In this document: positions 25,990 through 35,987 of the stretch, in pieces
Position numbering within the stretch: the stretch's first letter is position 1
Layout: each line of letters starts with the position of its first letter
Assembly: GCA_902478785.1 (NCBI GenBank)
Contig: CABSMJ010000005.1
Location: 99,935-163,934, forward strand
DNA from: an uncultured Oscillospiraceae bacterium
GTDB taxonomy: Bacteria; Bacillota; Clostridia; Oscillospirales; Oscillospiraceae
Direction of reading: 5' to 3'
Length of the DNA stretch: 64,000 nucleotides
Position numbers and translations under genes: made by a program
Notes under the pieces: model-generated
Databases searched by the model: none
Told to the model about the DNA's origin: nothing
Seen by the model: only the letters and a program-made list of their open reading frames with translations

Positions 25990-27981
25990 ATGGAGAAACA
26001 GAAATTTTACATCACCACGCCCATCTACTACCCCAGCGACAAGCTCCACATCGGCCACACCTACTGCACCGTGGCCACCGACGCCGTGGCCCGCTACAAG
26101 CGGCTCAAGGGCCTGGACGTCATGTTCCTCACCGGTACTGACGAGCACGGCCAGAAGATCGAGGAGAAGGCCAAGGAGGCCGGCGTCACTCCCAAGGAGT
26201 TCGTGGACCGCATCGTGGAGGGCCCCAAGGGCGTCAAGGACCTGTGGAAGCTGATGAACATCTCCAACGACCGCTTCATCCGCACCACCGACGACTATCA
26301 TGTGGCCTCCGTGCAGAAGATCTTCAAGAAGATGTACGACAAGGGCGACATCTACAAGGGCACCTACAAGGGCAAGTACTGCACCCCCTGCGAGAGCTTC
26401 TGGACCGAGAGCCAGCTGGTGGACGGCAAGTGCCCCGACTGCGGCCGTGAGGTCCAGGACGCGGAGGAAGAGGCCTACTTCTTCCGCCTGAGCAAGTACG
26501 CCGACCGGATCCGGGACCTGCTGGAGAACACCGACTTCCTCCAGCCCCGCAGCCGCGTCAACGAGATGGTGAAGAACTTCATCGATCCCGGCCTGGAGGA
26601 CCTGTGCGTCTCCCGCACCAGCTTCTCCTGGGGCATCCCCGTGGACTTTGACCCGGGCCATGTGGTCTATGTGTGGGTGGACGCCCTGTTCAACTACACC
26701 ACCGCCCTGGGTTTCCTCAACGACAAGTACCACGACTACGACAAGTACTGGCCCGCCGACGTCCACTTCGTGGGCAAGGAGATCGTCCGGTTCCACTCCA
26801 TCATCTGGCCCGCCATGCTCATGAGCATGGAGATGCCCCTGCCCAAGCACGTGTTCGGCCACGGCTGGCTGCTGCTGGACGGCGGCAAGATGAGTAAGTC
26901 CAAGGGCAACGTGGTGGACCCCTATATCCTGGCCGAGAAGTTCGGCGTGGACGCATTGCGGTTCTTCCTCATGCGCACCTTCCCCTTCGGCTCCGACGGC
27001 AACTTCTCCAATGAGCTGCTGATCCAGACCATCAACACGGACCTTGCCAACGACCTGGGCAACCTGGTCAGCCGCACCACCGCCATGGTGGGCAAGTACT
27101 TCGGCGGGCAGCTGCCGGCGGGCTGCAAGACCTGGACGGCCCCCGAGCCCTTTGATACGGAGCTCATCACCATGGCCTCCGGCCTCCGGGCCCGGTACGA
27201 GGAGGCTATGGAGACCTTCGCCCCCCACAAGGCCCTGGAGGAGGTCTTCAAGGTCATCCAGCGGGCCAACAAGTATATCGACGAGACGGCACCCTGGGTC
27301 CTGGCCAAGGACATGGAGGCCAACGGCAAGCGCCTGGCCCACGTGATGTACAACCTCCTGGAGGCCACCCGCATCTGCGGCATCCTCCTGAGCCCCTTCA
27401 TGCCGGAGAGCTGCGGCAAGCTCTTTGCCCAGATCGGCGCCGATACCCAGGCCCAGACCTGGGACAGCGCCGCCCAGTGGGGCGCCCTCAGCGAGAGCGC
27501 CGCCGTCACCAAGGGCGAGAACCTGTTCCCCCGCATCGACATGGACAAGGCCCTTGCGGAGCTGGAGGAGCTGGAAGCCAAGGCCCGCGCCGAGGCCAAG
27601 GCCGCCGCAGGCCCCGTGGTGGAGGTGGAGCCCTACACGGAAGAATATGTGGACTTCGACACCTTCTGCAAGAGCGATTTCCGGGCCGTGAAGGTGAAGG
27701 CCTGCGATGCGGTGAAGAAGAGCAACAAGCTGCTGCGCTTCACCCTGGACGACGGCTCCGGCACCGACCGGCAGATCCTCTCCGGCATCCACAAGTGGTA
27801 TGAGCCCGAGGACCTGGTAGGCAAGACTTTGGTTGCCATTTTGAACCTGCCGCCCCGGAAGATGATGGGCCTGGAGAGCAACGGCATGCTCATTTCCGCC
27901 GTCCACACCGAGGATGGGGAAGAGGTGCTGCATCTGCTGATGGTGGATGACAGTATCCCTGCTGGTGCCAAGATGTGCTGA
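25990..27981 (+). CDS. metG: Methionyl-tRNA synthetase
   Basis: A 663-residue class I aminoacyl-tRNA synthetase. HIGH motif LHIGHTYC near residue 18, an editing/zinc knuckle with CTPCESFW...CPDCG (two CxxC pairs) near 130-150, KMSKSKGN near residue 300, anticodon-binding helical domain, an Ala/Glu-rich linker (~520-550), and a C-terminal EMAPII-like tRNA-binding domain (DFRAVKVKACDAVKKSNKLLRF...). AAAGGAGGATT precedes the ATG at 25990. The next gene starts 24 bp downstream and is probably cotranscribed. Confidence 0.97.
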   Translation: MEKQKFYITTPIYYPSDKLHIGHTYCTVATDAVARYKRLKGLDVMFLTGTDEHGQKIEEKAKEAGVTPKEFVDRIVEGPKGVKDLWKLMNISNDRFIRTTDDYHVASVQKIFKKMYDKGDIYKGTYKGKYCTPCESFWTESQLVDGKCPDCGREVQDAEEEAYFFRLSKYADRIRDLLENTDFLQPRSRVNEMVKNFIDPGLEDLCVSRTSFSWGIPVDFDPGHVVYVWVDALFNYTTALGFLNDKYHDYDKYWPADVHFVGKEIVRFHSIIWPAMLMSMEMPLPKHVFGHGWLLLDGGKMSKSKGNVVDPYILAEKFGVDALRFFLMRTFPFGSDGNFSNELLIQTINTDLANDLGNLVSRTTAMVGKYFGGQLPAGCKTWTAPEPFDTELITMASGLRARYEEAMETFAPHKALEEVFKVIQRANKYIDETAPWVLAKDMEANGKRLAHVMYNLLEATRICGILLSPFMPESCGKLFAQIGADTQAQTWDSAAQWGALSESAAVTKGENLFPRIDMDKALAELEELEAKARAEAKAAAGPVVEVEPYTEEYVDFDTFCKSDFRAVKVKACDAVKKSNKLLRFTLDDGSGTDRQILSGIHKWYEPEDLVGKTLVAILNLPPRKMMGLESNGMLISAVHTEDGEEVLHLLMVDDSIPAGAKMC

Positions 27982-28005
27982 TCTGTGAAAAAAGGAGGGG
28001 TGCAT

Positions 28006-28380
28006 ATGGATGAGCAGCGTGTCGTTTTGTTCGAGGTATGCCCCACGCCCCAGGGGCGAGAGCGGTATCTGGAGCTGGCAGCGGCTCTGCGGCCCCTGCT
28101 GGAGGACTTTGACGGCCTGGTGCGCATGGAGCGCTTTGCCAGCCTGAACCAGGAGGGAAAGCTCCTGTCCATGAACGTGTGGCGGGACGAGGCCTCCCTG
28201 GAGCGCTGGCGGAAGGCGGCGGAGCACCGCCTGTGCCAGCAGGAGGGCCGGGAGCAGCTCTTTGAGAGCTACCGCATCACAGTCTGCGCCCCGGTACGCA
28301 GCTATACGGACCGCCTGCGGGATCAGGCTCCGGCAGACTCCCAGGCAGCCCTGGACGGCCCCAAGACCCAGGAAGCGTAA
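28006..28380 (+). CDS. ABM-domain protein, putative quinol monooxygenase-like
   Basis: A 124-residue protein of the antibiotic biosynthesis monooxygenase (ABM, ferredoxin-like) fold: VVLFEVCPTPQGRERYLELAAALRPLLEDFDGLVRMERF then LLSMNVWRDEASLERWR, with HRLCQQEGREQLFESYRI. Such small dimeric proteins include quinol monooxygenases and haem-degrading enzymes, but many are uncharacterised. AAAGGAGGGG precedes the ATG at 28006; a GTG seven codons earlier overlaps that RBS and is not used. Located 24 bp after metG. Confidence 0.75.
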   Translation: MDEQRVVLFEVCPTPQGRERYLELAAALRPLLEDFDGLVRMERFASLNQEGKLLSMNVWRDEASLERWRKAAEHRLCQQEGREQLFESYRITVCAPVRSYTDRLRDQAPADSQAALDGPKTQEA

Positions 28381-28386
28381 TCCTGA

Positions 28387-28421
28387 AAAAAGCAGCGCCT
28401 CCCAAAGGAGGCGCTGCTTTT
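28387..28421. terminator. Bidirectional terminator between the ABM gene and xth
   Basis: AAAGCAGCGCCTCC and GGAGGCGCTGCTTT form a perfect stem with a CAAA loop between convergent genes. Confidence 0.88.
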
Positions 28422-28434
28422 GCGTTTGCTTCTC

Positions 28435-29184
28435 TTACTCCAGCTCCAGCAGCACGGGACAGTGGTCGCTGCCGGTGACCTCCGTCAGGATCTCCGCCTG
28501 GCGGATGCGGTCCCGGAGCCGCTCCGAGACGAGGAAATAGTCGATGCGCCATCCGGCGTTGTTCTTCCGGGCGTTGAAGCGGTAGCTCCACCAGGAGTAA
28601 GTCACCCGGTCCGGCCACAATTCCCGGAAGGAGTCCACAAATCCGCACCCCAGCAGCTCCGTCAGCTTCCCCCGCTCCTCGTCGGTGAAGCCCGGATTCC
28701 GCCGGTTGGTCTTGGGGTTTTTCAGATCGATCTCCTCATGGGCCACGTTGAGATCGCCGCACAGCACCACCGGCTTGATGGTGTCCAGCTGGCACAGATA
28801 CCCCCGGAAATCGTCCTCCCACCGCATCCGGTAGTCCAGGCGCTTGAGCCCGTCCTGGGAGTTGGGGGTGTAGCAGCACACCAGATAGAACTCCGGGTAC
28901 TCGGCGGTAATGACCCGCCCCTCGGTGCGGTGCTCCTCCGGCCCGAAGTCATAGCTGACAGACAGCGGCTCCTGCTTGGTGAACACCGCCGTGCCGGAAT
29001 AGCCCTTTTTCTGGGCGCTGTTCCAGTACTGGTGATACCCCGGCAGGTCCACCTGGGCCTGATGGGGCTGCATCTTGGTCTCCTGCAGACAGATCACGTC
29101 CGCCTGGGCCTGGGCGCAGAAGTCCAGAAAGCCCTTGTCCAGACAGGCCCGCAGGCCGTTGACGTTCCAGGAAATCAGTTTCAT
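28435..29184 (-). CDS. xth: Exodeoxyribonuclease III
   Basis: A 249-residue AP endonuclease / 3'-5' exonuclease of the EEP family. Motifs: [21 protein letters not shown] (metal Glu), [33 protein letters not shown] and [11 protein letters not shown] (catalytic Asp-His). Cuts at abasic sites during base excision repair. AAGGAGGAGGACCC precedes the ATG at 29184, and a sigma-A promoter lies upstream. Monocistronic. Confidence 0.96.
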   Translation of the reverse strand: MKLISWNVNGLRACLDKGFLDFCAQAQADVICLQETKMQPHQAQVDLPGYHQYWNSAQKKGYSGTAVFTKQEPLSVSYDFGPEEHRTEGRVITAEYPEFYLVCCYTPNSQDGLKRLDYRMRWEDDFRGYLCQLDTIKPVVLCGDLNVAHEEIDLKNPKTNRRNPGFTDEERGKLTELLGCGFVDSFRELWPDRVTYSWWSYRFNARKNNAGWRIDYFLVSERLRDRIRQAEILTEVTGSDHCPVLLELE

Positions 29185-29223
29185 GGGTCCTCCTCCTTGT
29201 ATGGGACATCCTTGGTGGTCCTC

Positions 29224-29252
29224 ATTGTACCCGACAACGGGGGAAAAAACAA
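29224..29252 (-). promoter_or_regulatory. Sigma-A promoter for xth
   Basis: Minus strand TTGTTT (29247-29252), 17-base spacer, TACAAT (29224-29229). Confidence 0.6.
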
Positions 29253-29342
29253 CCCGAGACCTGGGAAAAAGCCAGGGGGCGGGGCTATTTTCCCCCCGCC
29301 CCTCATATCCTCTTACCAAAACAACCGTTTGGGAGGAACGCC

Positions 29343-30479
29343 ATGAAACGCTTTTTGTGTATGCTCTTGTGCCTGGCCCTAACAGCGGCCCTGGCCGTCC
29401 CCGCCGCTGCGGCGGAGCTGAGCCTCTCCGCCGCCTCCGCCATTTTGATGGAGAAGGAGACCGGCACCATCCTCTACGCCAAGGACGAACACACCCAGTT
29501 GGAGCCCGCCAGCGTCACCAAGGTCATGACGCTTTTGCTGGTGATGGAGGCCATCGACAGCGGGTCCCTTGCCTGGGACGATACCGTCACCGCCTCCGCC
29601 CACGCCTGCTCCATGGGCGGCAGCCAGATCTGGCTCAAGGAGAACGAGCAGATGTCCGTGGAAGACATGGTGAAGGCGGTGTGCGTGGTGTCCGCCAACG
29701 ACTGCGCCGTGGCCCTGGCGGAGACCGTAGGGGGCAGCGAGGAGCACTTTGTGGAGCTGATGAACCAGCGGGCGGCGGAGCTGGGCATGGCCGACACGGT
29801 GTTCCACAACGCCACGGGCCTGCCCGCTGAGGGCCACGTCACCTCCGCCCACGATATCGCCCTCATGAGCCGGGAGCTGATTTTGAACCACCCGGACATC
29901 CGCCGCTTCACCACCATCTGGATGGACTCCCTCCGGGGCGGGGCCTCCCAGCTGGTGAACACCAACCGGCTCATCCGCTACTATGAGGGGGCCACGGGCC
30001 TGAAAACCGGCTCCACCGACTCGGCCCTCTACTGCCTCAGCGCCACCGCCGAGCGGGACGGCATGGAGCTCATCGCCGTGGTCATGAAGGCCCCCACCTC
30101 CAACGAGCGCTTTGCCGACGCCCAGACCCTTCTCAACTACGGCTTTGCCGGCTACACCCTGGTCCACGTGACGCCGGAGCAGGCTCTGCCGCCCATTGAC
30201 GTGGTGCTGGGCAGCCAGGACACGGTCCAGCCGGTGCTGGGCGGGAATACAGCCCTGCTGCTGCCCAAGGACCAGGCCGGCGCGCTGGAACAGACCGTCT
30301 CCCTGCCGCCCTCCGTGGAGGCCCCGGTGGAGAAGGATCAGCAGCTGGGCACCCTGACCATCACCGCCGGCACCGAGGAGGTGGCCCGGCTGCCTCTCAC
30401 CGCCGGGGAGGCAGTGGCGCGGCTGACCTGGGGCCAGATGGTGCTGCGGTTGCTGAAAATGGGATGCTTTGCGGAATAA
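29343..30479 (+). CDS. dacF: D-alanyl-D-alanine carboxypeptidase (DacF/PBP5-like)
   Basis: A 378-residue low-molecular-weight penicillin-binding protein (serine peptidase S11). Signal peptide at residues 1-22, then the three active-site motifs: SVTK (SxxK) near residue 60, SAND (SxN) near 118, and LKTGSTD (KTG) near 221. A C-terminal beta-rich domain and a short amphipathic end ([16 protein letters not shown]) attach it to the membrane. It trims the terminal D-Ala of stem peptides in cell wall or spore cortex. The dacF symbol is by resemblance; a vegetative paralogue is equally possible. Confidence 0.9.
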   Translation: MKRFLCMLLCLALTAALAVPAAAAELSLSAASAILMEKETGTILYAKDEHTQLEPASVTKVMTLLLVMEAIDSGSLAWDDTVTASAHACSMGGSQIWLKENEQMSVEDMVKAVCVVSANDCAVALAETVGGSEEHFVELMNQRAAELGMADTVFHNATGLPAEGHVTSAHDIALMSRELILNHPDIRRFTTIWMDSLRGGASQLVNTNRLIRYYEGATGLKTGSTDSALYCLSATAERDGMELIAVVMKAPTSNERFADAQTLLNYGFAGYTLVHVTPEQALPPIDVVLGSQDTVQPVLGGNTALLLPKDQAGALEQTVSLPPSVEAPVEKDQQLGTLTITAGTEEVARLPLTAGEAVARLTWGQMVLRLLKMGCFAE

Positions 30480-30652
30480 TTTCGTCTATTTCACCTATTT
30501 TTGCTTGTGGCGGACGGAAAAATATGGTATCCTTTTCCTAAGAGGAGACGCTTCCGCCGGAGGCGTCTCCCCACGCGAAATCCAGCGGGCCGGACCCGGC
30601 TGCCGTGGCGGCGCCGGAGCGCCCCGGCCATTCGGAAAGGGGAATTTTTCTC

Positions 30653-31987
30653 ATGCTTACTTGTCGTTCGTTTCATCTGGACACCTTTCTTCCCGCGCCC
30701 TACCAGGACGCCCTGGCCCCTCGCCTGACCCAGGCGGCCCAGTGGCTCCGGGACGGCAGCGGCACCGGCGGGGAGTTTACGGGCTGGGTCCACCTGCCCC
30801 GGGACTATGACAAGGAGGAATTCGCCCGCATCCAGGCCGCCGTAGCCAAAATCCAGCGGGACTCCAAGGCCCTGGTGGTCATCGGCATCGGCGGGTCCTA
30901 TCTGGGTGCCCGGGGCGTCATCGAGTGCCTGTGCTCTCCTAACTATAATCTCAAGAAGAAATCCACCCCCAACATCTACTTCGTAGGCAATGGACTCAGC
31001 GCCGACGCTATGCACGAGGTGGTGGAGCTGCTGGGGGACGAGGACTTCTCCGTCAACATCATCTCCAAGTCCGGCACCACCACCGAGCCGGCGGTGGCCT
31101 TCCGGTTCTTCCGCAAGCTCCTGGAGGACAAGTACGGCGCCGAAGAGGCGGGGAAGCGGATCTATGCCACCACCGACAAGGCCCGGGGCGCCCTCAAGTC
31201 CCTGGCGGACAGTGAAGGCTGGGAGACCTTCGTGGTGCCTGACGATGTAGGCGGGCGGTACAGCGTGCTCACCGCCGTGGGCCTGCTGCCCATCGCCGTG
31301 GCCGGGGTGGACATCACCGCCCTCATGGCCGGCGCGGCGGAGCAGCGGGAGATCTGCCTCCGGGACGGCTGGGACAACCCGGCCTGGCAGTATGCCGCCG
31401 CCCGGTACAGCCTCTATGAGGCGGGCAAGAAGATCGAGATCCTGGGCTCCTACGAGCCCTCTTTCCGGTTCATGACCGAGTGGTGGAAGCAGCTCTACGG
31501 CGAGAGCGAGGGCAAGGAGGGCAAGGGCCTCTTCCCCGCCAGCGTGGAGTTCACCGCGGACCTCCACTCCATGGGCCAGTACATCCAGCAGGGCGAGCGG
31601 CTGATGCTGGAGACCATGGTCCGGTTCCGCGCCTCCCAGTGCTCCATGGAGGTGCCCTTTGAGGAGAAAAACGGCGACGGCCTCAACTTCCTGGCCGGCC
31701 GGGACATGGACTACATCCGGGACCGGGCCACCGAGGGCACCCTCCTGGCCCACACCGAGGGCGGCGTGCCCAACCTGATCGTGGAGGTGGACGGCCGGAC
31801 GCCGGAGGATCTGGGCCGCCTGATCTACTTCTTCGAATACGCCTGCGGTCTCAGCGGGTATCTGCTGGGCATCAACCCCTTTGACCAACCCGGCGTGGAA
31901 GCCTACAAGAAGAACATGTTCGCCCTGCTGGGCAAGCCCGGCTACGAGGCTCTGGGGGCAGAGCTGAAAGAGAAGCTGGGCCAATAA
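30653..31987 (+). CDS. pgi: Glucose-6-phosphate isomerase
   Basis: A 444-residue phosphoglucose isomerase of the shorter Gram-positive type, interconverting glucose-6-P and fructose-6-P. Motifs: [14 protein letters not shown] near 80, [15 protein letters not shown] near 143, [14 protein letters not shown] (PGI signature 1) and [18 protein letters not shown] (signature 2). GAAAGGGGAA precedes the ATG at 30653. The ~170 bp upstream contain a TTGCTT...TATGGT promoter-like pair around 30503-30530 and a short GC hairpin. Confidence 0.97.
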   Translation: MLTCRSFHLDTFLPAPYQDALAPRLTQAAQWLRDGSGTGGEFTGWVHLPRDYDKEEFARIQAAVAKIQRDSKALVVIGIGGSYLGARGVIECLCSPNYNLKKKSTPNIYFVGNGLSADAMHEVVELLGDEDFSVNIISKSGTTTEPAVAFRFFRKLLEDKYGAEEAGKRIYATTDKARGALKSLADSEGWETFVVPDDVGGRYSVLTAVGLLPIAVAGVDITALMAGAAEQREICLRDGWDNPAWQYAAARYSLYEAGKKIEILGSYEPSFRFMTEWWKQLYGESEGKEGKGLFPASVEFTADLHSMGQYIQQGERLMLETMVRFRASQCSMEVPFEEKNGDGLNFLAGRDMDYIRDRATEGTLLAHTEGGVPNLIVEVDGRTPEDLGRLIYFFEYACGLSGYLLGINPFDQPGVEAYKKNMFALLGKPGYEALGAELKEKLGQ

Positions 31988-32201
31988 AAAAAGACGTCTC
32001 CCTCACTCCCGGCCTGGGGCGCCTGCGGGCGCCCCGGGCCCTTTTCCGCAAAAGCGCCCCATTCCGCTTGGATGAGGCGTTTGCCCGCCGCACAGGGGAA
32101 TATCCGCCCCGGCGGACAGGGGAGGGGGAAGCGTACCGCTTTCCTTGCCCCGCCGGAGGGAACACAGGACTTCCGGAATCCTCTCAGGAGGGATACATAG
32201 G
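31988..32201. other. Intergenic stretch after pgi with GC hairpin
   Basis: Contains GGGGCGCC-TGC-GGGCGCCCC (about 32017-32036), followed by CTTTTCC, a possible weak terminator of pgi. No other feature is recognised. Confidence 0.4.
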
Positions 32202-32507
32202 ATGAAATATTATGTTCTTTTTCTGGCCCTGGCCTGCTTCCTGTACGGCCTGTGGGCGGCCCTCACCGGAAAGCTGCTGGGCAGGGACGGCAAGGACATT
32301 GCGGAAAAATACAGGAGACGATATGCCCGGATCTGCGGCGCGGTGCTGCTGATCCTGTCCGCCGACCTGGGCGTGCTCTACTATCTGGAGGCGGAGGATA
32401 AACTGTATGCCCTTGTGCGTCAGCCCATTTTTCTGTTCCTGTCCGCCCTCTTCGTCATCGTCCCTGTGGCTGTTCTTCGGGCAGCAAAGAGGGTATTGAA
32501 GAAATAG
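32202..32507 (+). CDS. Small membrane protein, DUF3784-like, function unknown
   Basis: A 101-residue protein with three hydrophobic segments (about residues 2-20, 44-62 and 76-94) and a basic C-terminus (RAAKRVLKK). The cytoplasmic loop has KYRRRYARICG. The organisation is reminiscent of DUF3784-type small membrane proteins, but I am not certain of the family. CAGGAGGGAT lies ~10 bases before the ATG at 32202, which is why the longer upstream frame is not used. Confidence 0.6.
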   Translation: MKYYVLFLALACFLYGLWAALTGKLLGRDGKDIAEKYRRRYARICGAVLLILSADLGVLYYLEAEDKLYALVRQPIFLFLSALFVIVPVAVLRAAKRVLKK

Positions 32508-32631
32508 GCGGGGGCCACTCAGGTTCCCGTCTCTTTCCGGTTCGCCGCCCCTTGTCCAGGAGAGAAATGGGGCAGACGTGCCGCAGGCTCCGCCCCTGAG
32601 TGGGGCACGGCGCCTCCCGACGTTTTTTCCC

Positions 32632-32660
32632 TTGCAAAACGCCAAGAGGTCTGCTATAAT
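32632..32660 (+). promoter_or_regulatory. Sigma-A promoter for tRNA-Gly(CCC)
   Basis: TTGCAA (32632-32637), 17-base spacer, perfect TATAAT (32655-32660), 11 bases before the mature tRNA. Confidence 0.8.
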
Positions 32661-32671
32661 AGCTACACTGT

Positions 32672-32745
32672 GCGGCCGTAGTTCATCGGTAGAACGGCAG
32701 CTTCCCAAGCTGCATAGGTGGGTTCGACTCCCATCGGCCGCTCCA
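32672..32745 (+). tRNA. tRNA-Gly (anticodon CCC)
   Basis: A complete cloverleaf: acceptor GCGGCCG/CGGCCGC, anticodon arm GCAGC-UUCCCAA-GCUGC giving anticodon CCC (reads GGG), T-arm GGTGGGTTCGACTCCCATC and an encoded CCA end. Flanked by its own promoter and terminator. Confidence 0.96.
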
Positions 32746-32782
32746 AAGCAAAAGGACATCCGCTGGGATGTCCTTTTGCTTT
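32746..32782 (+). terminator. Terminator after tRNA-Gly(CCC)
   Basis: AAGCAAAAGGACATCC and GGATGTCCTTTTGCTTT form a long stem with a GCTG loop. Confidence 0.85.
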
Positions 32783-33058
32783 GGGCTTTGCCGCCCTCCC
32801 CGGGCGGCTTCACCCTCCGGTAACTGAGCTGCTCGGGCGAAATGAATTCGCCCTGCGCCAAGGTTTTCGCCCCAGGCGAAAACGCTTGTACGGCGCATCA
32901 GCGCCGGGGCCCCAAAGGGGCCTTTCCCGTCACCCAGCCACAGACTTTCTCAGCTCGCTCCAACCACGCCGCCAGCTGATGTCCCGCGGCGTTTTCCGCC
33001 CAAGGGAGGGCCAGGCCCTTTCCCTGTTCGGCGGAGCGACCCCGGAAAGGAGAGATCC
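32783..33058. other. Leader region of the first MATE gene, several hairpins
   Basis: No gene. Stems include GGGCGAA/TTCGCCC near 32838-32855, TTTTCGCC/GGCGAAAA near 32864-32883 and GGCGC/GCGCC near 32893-32906. No riboswitch consensus is recognised; the MATE RBS AAAGGAGAG is at its end. Confidence 0.35.
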
Positions 33059-34396
33059 ATGGAACGCAACCTGACCCAGGGCAGCATCTCCCGCTCCCTG
33101 ATTTTGTTCAGCCTGCCCATGATCCTGGGCAACCTGATTCAGCAGCTCTACAACGTGGCCGACACCCTCATCGTGGGCAAGACCATCGGCCCCACGGCTT
33201 TGTCGGCGGTGGGCTCGTCCTACTCGCTGATGACCCTTTTGACCTCGGTGATCCTGGGCCTTTGCATGGGCAGCGGCGTGGTCTTTTCCCACCTCTACGG
33301 CGCCGGCCGCCGGGAGGAGCTGCGCACCGCCGTGTTCAACGCCTTTTTCTTCGTATTGGTGGTGTCCGCTGTCCTCAACGCCGGCGCCTTCGCCCTGTTG
33401 GAGCGCCTGCTGGTGTGGCTGAACATCCCCGCCGAGGCGGTGGACTACACCCGGGAGTACCTCTCCATCATCTTCGTGGGCATGAGCTTCGTGTCCCTCT
33501 ACAACTTCCTGGCGGCGGTGCTGCGCAGCATCGGCGACACCGCCATCCCCCTTCTCTTCCTGGCGGTGTCCGCCGTCACCAACATCGTGCTGGACTTGGT
33601 GTTCATCCTCCGCTTCGGCATGGGCGTGGGCGGCGCCGCCTGGGCCACCGTGCTGGCCCAGGGCCTGTCGGCGGTGTGCATGGCGGTGTACTTCCTGCTG
33701 CGGGCCCGGGAGCTGCGGCCCCGGCGGAGCAACATGCATCTGGACCGGCGCCTCCTGCACCTGATCTTCAGCAACTCCGTCCTCACCGCCGTGCAGCAGT
33801 CCATCATGAACCTGGGCATTTTGATGGTCCAGGGCCTGGTGAACAGCTTCGGCTTCGCCGTCAGCGCCGCCTTTGCCGCCGTGGTGAAGATCGACGCCTT
33901 CGCCTACATGCCCGCCCAGGACTTCGGCAACGCCTTTGCCACCTTCGTGGCTCAGAACTACGGCGCAGGGAAGGGGGACCGCATCCGCCAGGGACTGCGG
34001 ACCGCCCTGAAGCTCTCCGGGGGCTTTTGCATCCTCTCCTCCGCCTGCGTGGCCCTGCTGGCCCGGCCCTTGATGCTGCTTTTCATCGAGCCGGAGGAGA
34101 CGGAGATCATCGCCGTGGGCGTCACCTATCTCCACATTGAGGGCGTCTTTTACATCGGCATCGGCATCCTCTTTCTGCTCTACGCCCTCTACCGGGGCTT
34201 GGGGCGGCCGGAGATGTCCATCGTGCTCACCGTGGCCTCTCTTGGCACCCGGGTGGCCCTGGCCTACGCCCTGTCCGCTCTGCCCGCTGTGGGCCTTGTG
34301 GGCATCTGGTGGTCTGTGCCCATCGGCTGGGCCCTGGCAGATCTCCTGGGCCTGTGGTACTATCGCCGCCGGCGCAAGACACTGCTGCCCGAGTAA
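33059..34396 (+). CDS. MATE family efflux transporter, first copy
   Basis: A 445-residue, 12-helix MATE transporter: N-terminal LTQGSISRSLILFSLPMILGNLIQQLYNVADTLIVG, and a second half with homologous QQSIMNLGILMVQGLVNSFG. Proteins of this family export cationic drugs or metabolites in exchange for Na+ or H+. AAAGGAGAGATCC precedes the ATG. It is followed by its own terminator, and a second MATE gene follows with a separate promoter, so the pair is not a simple operon. Substrate unknown. Confidence 0.92.
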   Translation: MERNLTQGSISRSLILFSLPMILGNLIQQLYNVADTLIVGKTIGPTALSAVGSSYSLMTLLTSVILGLCMGSGVVFSHLYGAGRREELRTAVFNAFFFVLVVSAVLNAGAFALLERLLVWLNIPAEAVDYTREYLSIIFVGMSFVSLYNFLAAVLRSIGDTAIPLLFLAVSAVTNIVLDLVFILRFGMGVGGAAWATVLAQGLSAVCMAVYFLLRARELRPRRSNMHLDRRLLHLIFSNSVLTAVQQSIMNLGILMVQGLVNSFGFAVSAAFAAVVKIDAFAYMPAQDFGNAFATFVAQNYGAGKGDRIRQGLRTALKLSGGFCILSSACVALLARPLMLLFIEPEETEIIAVGVTYLHIEGVFYIGIGILFLLYALYRGLGRPEMSIVLTVASLGTRVALAYALSALPAVGLVGIWWSVPIGWALADLLGLWYYRRRRKTLLPE

Positions 34397-34408
34397 ATCT
34401 ATGATCTT

Positions 34409-34448
34409 AAAAAGGAACGGTCTCTTTCAAAGAGGCCGTTCCTTTTTT
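34409..34448 (+). terminator. Terminator after the first MATE gene
   Basis: AAAAGGAACGG...CTCTTT and AGAGGCCGTTCCTTTTTT arms with a CAA loop and T tail. Confidence 0.88.
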
Positions 34449-34477
34449 GCGTGTTTGCAGCTTTTCCGCCAAAATCA

Positions 34478-34506
34478 TTCTCACTTTTTCCGATCTGTGC
34501 TATACT
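34478..34506 (+). promoter_or_regulatory. Sigma-A promoter for the second MATE gene
   Basis: TTCTCA (34478-34483), 17-base spacer, TATACT (34501-34506). Confidence 0.55.
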
Positions 34507-34566
34507 GAAAATATCCACAGGTGAAAAACGGGCGTGCGCTCGATATAGATCAGGAGGTGATGTGCC

Positions 34567-35937
34567 ATGGAACTGGACGAAAAGCAGGAGGAAAAGTACC
34601 GCCATCTCACCGGTGACCCGGTGGAGGGCCTGGTGTGCCGTCTGGCGGTGCCCTCCATGGTCAGCATGCTGGTGACGGCCTTTTACAACATGGCCGACAC
34701 CTTCTTTGTGGGGATGCTCCGCAACAACAGCGCCACCGGCGCCGTTGGCGTGGTGTTCTCCCTGATGGCCGTGATCCAGGCCGTAGGCTTCTTCTTCGGC
34801 CACGGCTCCGGCAACTTCATCTCCCGGACCCTGGGGGGCCATCACCCGGAGGAAGCAGGCCAGATGGCCGCCACCGGCTTTTTCTGCGCCCTGGCCACCG
34901 GCGGCGTCATCGCCGTGCTGGGCCTTTTGTTCCTGGACCCCCTGGCCCGGGCCCTGGGCTCCACGGAAACCATTTTGCCCTACGCCAGGGACTACATGCG
35001 CTTCATCCTCATCGGCGCGCCCTACATGACCGCCTCCCTGGTGCTCAACAATCAGCTGCGCTTCCAGGGCAGCGCCGTCTACGGCATGGTGGGCATCGCC
35101 TCCGGCGCCGTGCTCAATATCGCCCTGGACCCCATCTTCATCTTTACTTTGGACATGGGCGTGGCCGGGGCGGCCCTGGCCACCATTCTCAGCCAGCTGG
35201 TGAGCTTCTGCCTGCTGCTGGTGGGCTGTACCCGGGGCGGCAACCTCCACATCCGCATCTCCAACGTGCGGCTGCAAAAGCGCTTCTTCCGGGAGATCCT
35301 CCGGGGCGGACTGCCCTCCCTGGCCCGGCAGGGCCTTTCCAGCGTGGCGGCCATCTGCCTCAACCACGCCGCCCAGCCCTACGGCGACGCGGCCATCGCC
35401 GCCATGAGCGTGGTCTCCCGGATCATGAACTTCGCCTCCTCCGCCCTCATCGGCTTCGGCCAGGGGTTCCAGCCCGTGTGCGGCTTCAACTACGGCGCCC
35501 AGCTCTATGGCCGGGTGCGCCGGGCCTTCTGGTTCTGCGTGAAGGTATCCACCGTGTGCCTGGTGGTCATCGCCGTGGCGGGAGCCTGCTTCTCCTCCCA
35601 GCTCATTGCTCTCTTCCGGGACGACCCGGTGGTGGTGGAGTACGGCACCACGGCCCTGCGGCTCCAGTGGCTGTCCTTCCCCACGGTGGGCTTTGTGACC
35701 ATGAGCAACATGATGCTCCAGACCATCGGCCGCACCCGGCCCGCCACCGTGCTGGCCATGGGCCGGCAGGGGCTGTTCTTCCTGCCCTTCATCCTGGTGC
35801 TGCCGGGCTTTTGGGGCATGCTGGGCGTCCAGCTGTCCCAGCCCCTGGCGGACCTGCTGACCTTCGTCATCGCCGTGCCCATCCAGCTCCGCGTTCTGCG
35901 CCAGATGGCCCGGCTGCCGGAGGCGGAACGCCTGTAA
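34567..35937 (+). CDS. MATE family efflux transporter, second copy
   Basis: A 456-residue MATE protein: a 20-residue hydrophilic N-terminus (MELDEKQEEKYRHLTGDPVE), then GLVCRLAVPSMVSMLVTAFYNMADTFFVGM and eleven further helices; includes LIGFGQGFQPVCGFNYGA, typical of the DinF/NorM-like MATE subgroup. CAGGAGGTGAT precedes the ATG. The protein is only distantly similar to its upstream neighbour, so this is not a recent duplication. Substrate unknown. Confidence 0.92.
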   Translation: MELDEKQEEKYRHLTGDPVEGLVCRLAVPSMVSMLVTAFYNMADTFFVGMLRNNSATGAVGVVFSLMAVIQAVGFFFGHGSGNFISRTLGGHHPEEAGQMAATGFFCALATGGVIAVLGLLFLDPLARALGSTETILPYARDYMRFILIGAPYMTASLVLNNQLRFQGSAVYGMVGIASGAVLNIALDPIFIFTLDMGVAGAALATILSQLVSFCLLLVGCTRGGNLHIRISNVRLQKRFFREILRGGLPSLARQGLSSVAAICLNHAAQPYGDAAIAAMSVVSRIMNFASSALIGFGQGFQPVCGFNYGAQLYGRVRRAFWFCVKVSTVCLVVIAVAGACFSSQLIALFRDDPVVVEYGTTALRLQWLSFPTVGFVTMSNMMLQTIGRTRPATVLAMGRQGLFFLPFILVLPGFWGMLGVQLSQPLADLLTFVIAVPIQLRVLRQMARLPEAERL

Positions 35938-35948
35938 ACCGCATATAA

Positions 35949-35981
35949 GAAGGACGGACCCAAAAGGGTCCGTCCTTTTTT
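35949..35981. terminator. Terminator between the second MATE gene and the CmpB-like gene
   Basis: AAGGACGGACCC and GGGTCCGTCCTT with an AAAA loop and T run; lies between convergent genes. Confidence 0.88.
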
Positions 35982-35987
35982 GCGCCC

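Noticed and set aside
32513..32607. Inverted repeat CCACTCAGG/CCTGAGTGG before tRNA-Gly(CCC) as a mobile-element end
   Set aside because: Arms are short, no transposase or target duplication is nearby, and the region just bridges a small gene and a tRNA promoter.
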